From contig NC_037682.1 of the NCBI RefSeq assembly GCF_003255815.1, forward strand, positions 17,987,588 to 18,051,587: a stretch of DNA of 64,000 bases, read 5' to 3'. Positions 59,110 through 64,000 of this stretch are shown one piece after another. The notes below the pieces were generated by a model. The model was not told the DNA's origin. It saw only the letters and a program-made list of their open reading frames with translations, and ran no database searches. Within the stretch, counting starts at the first letter, position 1; every line of letters begins with the position of its first letter. Source of the DNA: Theropithecus gelada. Lineage: Eukaryota > Chordata > Mammalia > Primates > Cercopithecidae. The translations under genes and the position numbers were made by a program.

Positions 59110-59425
59110 GCCGGTCGTGGTGGCTCATGCCTGTAATCATAGCACTTTGTAAGGCCAAGGCGGGCGGATCACGGTGTCAGGAGATTGAGAGTATCCTGGC
59201 TAACACGGTGAAACCCCGCCACTACTAAAAATACAAGAAATTAGCCAGGTTTAGTGGCATGCGCCTGTAGTCCCAGCAACCCAGGAGGCTGAGGCAGGAG
59301 AATCGCCTGAACCTGGGAAGGGGAGGTTGCAGTGAGCCAAGATTGTGCCACTGCACTCCAGCCTGGGCCACAGAGCCAGACTCCGTCTCAAACAAAAACC
59401 AAAAAACAAACAAACAAAAAAACAA
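59110..59425 (+). repeat. Alu
   Basis: Sense AluS/Y-like with a long CAAA-rich tail. Confidence 0.92.
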
Positions 59426-59440
59426 GAAAGAAAAGTAAAT

Positions 59441-59735
59441 AGGCCAGGCGCGGTGGCTCCCAGCACTTTGGGAGGCCTAGGTGGGTGGATCACCTGAGGT
59501 AAGGAGTTCAAGGCCAACCTGACCAACATGGCGAAACCCTGACTCTACTAAAAATATAAAATTACCCAGGCATGGTGGCGCATGCCTGTAATCCCAGCTA
59601 CTCCGGATCTGAGGCAGCAGAATCGCTTGAATCTGAGAGGCAGAGGTTGCAGTGAGCCCAGGTGGCGCCACTGCACTCCAGCATGGGCAACAGAGGGAGA
59701 CTCCGTCTCAAAAAAAAAAAAAATTAATAATAAAT
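59441..59735 (+). repeat. Alu with a short left-arm deletion
   Basis: Sense Alu in which 'GGTGGCTC' passes directly to 'CCAGCACTTTGGG'. Confidence 0.92.
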
Positions 59736-59752
59736 AAATGAATAAAAACCAA

Positions 59753-60048
59753 ATAGAGACAGGGTCTTACTCTGTTGCCTAGGCTGGAGTGCAGTGTCAT
59801 GATCATAGCTCACTGCAACCTGGAACTCCTGGGCTGAAGGGGTTCTCCTACCTCAGCTTCTTAAGAAGCTGGAACTGCAGATGTGCATGCCACCATGCCA
59901 GGTTAACATTTTTAAATGTTTTATTTATGTGGAGATGGTGTCTTGTTATGTCGCCTGGGCTGGATTTGAACTCCTGGCCTCAAACAGTCCTCTTGCCTTG
60001 CCCTCCAAGGTAGCTGGGATTATGGGAGTAAGCCATCATGCCTGGCTA
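59753..60048 (-). repeat. Alu (old AluJ)
   Basis: Diverged antisense Alu without a T head. Confidence 0.88.
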
Positions 60049-60152
60049 TCATCATTTCCTCTATAATTATTTCTCTATTGTTATATGGCTATATAATTTA
60101 TCAATTTATCAATCTCCTTTTGTATCAAATTTTATGCTGTTTAAACAATGTT

Positions 60153-60460
60153 ATGGCCAGGTGTCATGGCTCACACCTGTAATCCCAAAACTTTGGAAGG
60201 CCGAGTGGGGAGGGTCGCTTGAGCTCAAGAGTTTGAGACCAGCCTGGGCAACATAGTGAGACCCCTGTCTCTACAAAAGAAAAAAAATTAGTTGGACATG
60301 GTGGCACACACCTGTGATCTCAGCTACTCACAAGGCTCAGGTGGAAGGATCGCTTGAACCCAGGAGTTCAAGGTTGCAGTGGCTATGATAGCACCACTAC
60401 ACTCCAGGCTGGGTGACAGAGCAAGACCCTGTGTCTAGAAAAATAAAAATAAAAAATAAA
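60153..60460 (+). repeat. Alu (AluJ-like)
   Basis: Diverged sense Alu with an (AAAAT)n tail. Confidence 0.9.
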
Positions 60461-60619
60461 ACATGTTACAGTCTCTGCCATTATCCATGAATCTTTCCCT
60501 AGGATAAATTCCTAGAAAGGTATGTAAAAGTTCAGATTCCTCTAGGCAGATTACCTGAACTTTACTCCCTCCACCACTTGGAGAAGTCTATTTCTCTGCA
60601 CTCTTACTAACACTGGCTA

Positions 60620-60923
60620 TTTTTTTTTTTTTTTTTTTTTTTTGAGACGGAGTCTTGCTCTGTCGCCCAGGCTGGAGTGCAGTGGTTCGATCTCGACTCA
60701 CTGCAACCACCATCTCCCAAGTTCAAGCGATTCTTTCTCAGCCTCCCGAGTAGCTGGAACTACAGGCACCTGCCATCATGCCCGGCTGATGTTTGTATTT
60801 TTCAGTAGAGACAGGGTTTTGCCACGTTGGCCAGGCTGGTCTTGAACTCCTGATCTCAGGTAATCCATCTGCCTCGGCCTCCCCAAGTGCTAGGATTACA
60901 GGCATGAGCTACTGCGCCTAGCC
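60620..60923 (-). repeat. Alu
   Basis: Antisense Alu with a 24-T head. 'AACACTGGCT' precedes and follows it. Confidence 0.92.
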
Positions 60924-61239
60924 AACACTGGCTTTTTAAAAAAATAAATCTTAATCTATTTGTAAGGCAAAACATGAAACAGGAAGCTTTACATACTGTT
61001 AAATCTCACACTAGGCTTTTTTTTTTTTTTTTTTTTTTTGTATTTGGACTGTTTAGCATTTTGTCTATGCTGCTGAAACCTTTTGAAGTTACAAAATCTA
61101 TTTGCGTTCTTCATGTAATTGTTCTTCCCCCCAACCTTGGGCTAACAGGCTGTGGCCTTCCTCGGTAACTCAATGCAAGAGTGATATTAATACCTTGCAA
61201 GTTCCTCCCTTGCAAATGGGAGCCCTAAGTCAAGGTGCA
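60924..61239. other. Unique sequence
   Basis: Contains an isolated T22 tract (61018-61039) without an adjoining Alu. No gene seen. Confidence 0.4.
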
Positions 61240-61446
61240 GATAGAATAGGAAAAAGCTTCTGGTTGCTCTTCAAGAAGTATCTGTTGAGTTAGATACAAT
61301 GAAAAGCAACGGCGATATTAGGAGAATAACGAGATGGCGATATTAGGAGAATAACAAGATGGGTATGGAAAAGTTTCTAGTTGCTCTTCAAGAAATATTT
61401 ATTGAGTCAGATACTGTGAAAAGCACTGGAGATATAACAAGATGGG
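61240..61446. repeat. Imperfect tandem duplication of about 110 bp
   Basis: 'GTTGCTCTTCAAGAA' recurs with flanking similarity ('GAGTTAGATACAATGAAAAGC' against 'GAGTCAGATACTGTGAAAAGC', each near 61288 and 61405). Copy 1 has its own 25-bp repeat of 'GGCGATATTAGGAGAATAAC'. Confidence 0.8.
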
Positions 61447-61554
61447 CGTGGTGCCTGTCCTTATTTAGCTCATGGACAGGTTCCAAGAAGCTTCTAAAGG
61501 CTGAACATTTCATTCGTTTTCCATACCTGGCACTTAGATATACCTATTAATTAA

Positions 61555-61700
61555 GTCAACAATATTTATTCAGCATGTACTATGGATTAGGCATTATCGA
61601 GGCCCTGAGGATAGAGCAGTGAAATAAAACAGACAAAACCTCTATCCTCATGAAGTTTACCTTTTGGTTTACCTTCTGGGCTACTGTCAATAAAACAAGT
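61555..61700. repeat. L2/MIR-class fragment
   Basis: 'AATATTTATTCAGCATGTAC' and 'GAGGATAGAGCAGTGAAATA' are characteristic of an ancient retroposon 3' end. Confidence 0.5.
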
Positions 61701-61730
61701 AAAATACGTAAGTACAAAATATACTGTGAG

Positions 61731-62022
61731 GCCAGGTGCAATGGCTCACGCCTGTAATCCCAGCACTTTGAGAGGCAGAGGCAGGCAGAACACTTGCAGT
61801 CAGGAGTTTGAGTCCAGCCTGGCCAACATGGTGAAACCCTGTCTCCACTAAAAATACAAAAATTAGTCAGGCGTGGTGGCGGGCGCCTGTAAGCTACTTG
61901 GGAGGCTGAGGCAGGAAAATTGCTTGAACCTGGGAGGTGGATGTTGCAGTGAGCCGAGATTGCACCACTGCACTCCAGCCTGGGTGACAAGAGCAAGACT
62001 GTCTCAAAAAAAAAAAAAAAAC
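61731..62022 (+). repeat. Alu
   Basis: Sense AluS-like with a small deletion before 'AGCTACTTGGGAGG'. Confidence 0.92.
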
Positions 62023-63230
62023 CAACCCAAAAAAACAAAACTGTGTTAGATAATGATAAGTGTTTTGGATAAAAATGAAAGTGGGATTGAAAGCATGGGG
62101 GTGTGTGTATGTGTGTGCATAGTGTGCATACGTATGCCATGTATGTGAGCAATGTAAAATAGGGTGCTCGGGGAAAAGTGGACTAAGAAGGTGACACTTA
62201 AGTCAAAGTCTGAAGGAGATGAGGAAGTGAGCCATGTGGATATCCACATGATTCTATGGAGCACAAAAGGAGACAGATTCTCTGCTTGAAACATTTCTAT
62301 AACCTATAGGAGGAAATATATGGTAACATTTTTGACAACATTCTGTAAGCTATAATGGTCTATAAATACAGAATGTTTTCAGTCAATTACACATAAAACT
62401 ATTAACAAGAACAAGATCATATTATCAGCATTATGAATGTATATAAAACTACCCAGTACAATTAGGGAATATGATCATGTACAATTTAAGGACTAAACGG
62501 TACCAGAAAAACTGTGGTTAGTTTTTTTTCCCTCCAAAGGCGAGAGAGGAAAACCCTTGAGGCCTTGAGGCTTCTGCTTGGAAGCCCACTTGTTTGTGGT
62601 AAGGTAGGATATAATCAGTATTTGTGGGTATAAAAATTATATTCTCTGGGAAGCCAGATGATGTTACAGAGAAACCATCCCATGAGTTATTTGCATGTTG
62701 ATGGGGCCAAAAGCTTCCAGAACAAAGTTTTGTTTACCTGCATTTAACTGCCTCACAAGGTCTGGAACCTACGTAATAAACATTGGCTCAAACAACAACA
62801 ACAAATTGTACTGCTTGCGTTCTATCTACACCCAGGGATTCCTAAGTAACTCGGGAGGAAGTCTTTAAAGACCTAACCTGAGTTGTTAAGAAAATATATA
62901 TACATTTCTTTTTTCTGGGAAAAGCAGGTTATGGCTGAGCAATCGGTCTCTTAATAGAATCTTTGTGAATTTCCTGATGTCGCAGCGATCGTTGACAGGT
63001 TGTGCGTTCACACTGATTATCTTGCTAAAAGGCACTCCCTGCACTTGGAACACACATATCCACATCCCAGCAAAGAAGGAAGGCCTGGATGCTGTTGCTT
63101 ATCTGTTGGGGCAAAAAGGGGCGTGCCATGTGCCCAACGCTGGCCAAGCACCAGTCACTCCTTCACTCATCCATTTATTCAACAAATATCTTATTATGCT
63201 CCTACTCAGTGCCCAGTAGGGGTGCCTCCT
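62023..63230. other. Unique or unclassified sequence upstream of the CELF1 promoter
   Basis: Mostly AT-rich. Includes a degenerate (TG)n at 62099-62125 and an L2-like piece at 63160-63225. No supported coding frame. Confidence 0.4.
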
Positions 63231-63568
63231 TGCCCACCAGGGTCATCTAGAGCTCCTGTGGGTGCGGTGGGCGGAGTCAAGAACTTGATTCCCAGGCCTG
63301 GCTCTTCCCTCCAGTAGGGCTCGGAGACAAAGAGATGTGCCCCTGCAGCTCCCTCGGCTGAGGGCTCCGCCCGCGGCCCCAGGGGCTTAGGCGCGGCAGC
63401 TCCTCCACTTCCCAGCCCGAGGGGGCGCTGCAGTGCCCGGCGCTCGGCCCGCCCCTACGCCGCGCTCCGCTCGCATCTGCGCTGCGGGCGGCACCGCGGT
63501 GATACGTTCCCCTTCGTCGCGCTCCCCCTCCTCCTCCGCCCTCCCCGCCGGTGGTAGGTGCCGGAAGT
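63231..63568 (+). promoter_or_regulatory. CELF1: CpG-island promoter, inferred CELF1
   Basis: Steep rise in CpG density, no TATA box. An ETS core CCGGAAGTG at 63561-63569 runs into a YY1 consensus GCCGCCATTTTG at 63569-63580, a pairing usual at start sites of TATA-less housekeeping genes. Confidence 0.65.
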
Positions 63569-63726
63569 GCCGCCATTTTGGGGTGTTCTGCTCTGGCGGC
63601 AGCGGCGGCAGCGGCGGCGGGACGCGGAGGCTCCCCCGGGATTCGGCCTCAGCAGCGAGGCGGCGGCGGCGGCTGCGGAGGCGCAGGTAGCAGCTGAGGC
63701 AGCGGCGGGCTCAGGTGCAGCCGCTG
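63569..63726 (+). other. CELF1: Untranslated first exon, inferred CELF1 exon 1
   Basis: GC-rich, CGG/CAG-rich 5' UTR-like segment ending in a strong donor (CTG|GTGAGT, GT at 63727-63728). Gene order (PTPMT1 neighbour, opposite strand, about 11 kb away) points to CELF1, an RNA-binding splicing and translation regulator. No coding sequence of that gene is in the window, and the 5' limit is approximate. Confidence 0.6.
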
Positions 63727-64000
63727 GTGAGTGCTGCGGGCGCAGGATAACGGGCCGCGGGAGGGAGGGAGGGAAAGAAGGCAAGAGGGAGGCGCCGCGG
63801 GGCGGGTCCGGTTCGGGAGGCCGCGGGTCACAGGGCCCTCCGGGCGCGGCCTCTCCTCGTTCTCTGCGTCCTGGGGCAGGGCTGCGATCTCCTCCTGCAT
63901 GTCGGGGTCCCAGGCTCCCCGGGTCCTGTCGGGCTTGCCCGGCGCGTGCCCCCGCGCCCTGGGAGACCCGCCCTCCTCGTGGCCTTGCTTCTTCTCCCCG
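63727..64000 (+). other. CELF1: Start of inferred CELF1 intron 1
   Basis: CpG-rich continuation of the island after the donor, running off the window. Confidence 0.5.

Overview
This window is nuclear DNA of a catarrhine primate, most likely an Old World monkey. Five protein-coding genes have exon sequences nearly the same as their human counterparts. The youngest Alu copies carry the combination 'GAGATCCGGCC' plus 'CAGCCTGGGCGACAGAGC', which I associate with the cercopithecid AluYR lineage. Gene order matches human 11p11.2 read in the opposite direction: (MTCH2) - C1QTNF4 - FAM180B - NDUFS3 - KBTBD4 - PTPMT1 - CELF1. Species identity and synteny come from recognition, not from a search.

Layout. 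1-23.1 kb is intergenic: Alu, L2, MIR and L1 fragments plus a few unique stretches; by synteny it is the interval downstream of MTCH2. 23.1-28.4 kb is C1QTNF4 (+), with a GC-rich non-coding first exon and a single coding exon at 27.27 kb. 28.9-31.2 kb is FAM180B (-, 3 coding exons, 183 aa), tail to tail with C1QTNF4. 33.5-38.84 kb is NDUFS3 (-, 7 exons, 265 aa). 38.98-45.4 kb is KBTBD4 (+, 4 exons, 534 aa), whose start codon lies 140 bp from that of NDUFS3 across a shared ETS-rich promoter. 45.9-52.64 kb is PTPMT1 (-, 4 exons, 201 aa), convergent with KBTBD4. 53.4-62 kb is an Alu-packed interval with a dismembered antisense L1, an AT-rich minisatellite and a full-length 7SL RNA pseudogene. 63.2-64 kb is a CpG-rich promoter and untranslated first exon assigned by position to CELF1 (+).

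Function. Two genes act in mitochondria: NDUFS3 is the complex I 30-kDa subunit, and PTPMT1 is the phosphatidylglycerophosphate phosphatase of cardiolipin synthesis. KBTBD4 is a CUL3 substrate adaptor. C1QTNF4 is a secreted protein with two C1q domains. FAM180B is a small, probably secreted protein of unknown role. CELF1, if present, contributes only 5' untranslated sequence.

I found no undescribed biological system. The points most worth a second look are: a C8 tract in C1QTNF4 that moves its reading frame past the conserved stop and past its own poly(A) signal; two very short internally deleted Alu insertions with target-site duplications; an exon-like 190-bp block present twice 2.46 kb apart; a chimeric Alu that looks gene-converted by its neighbour; and several nested or repeat-hit Alu sites.
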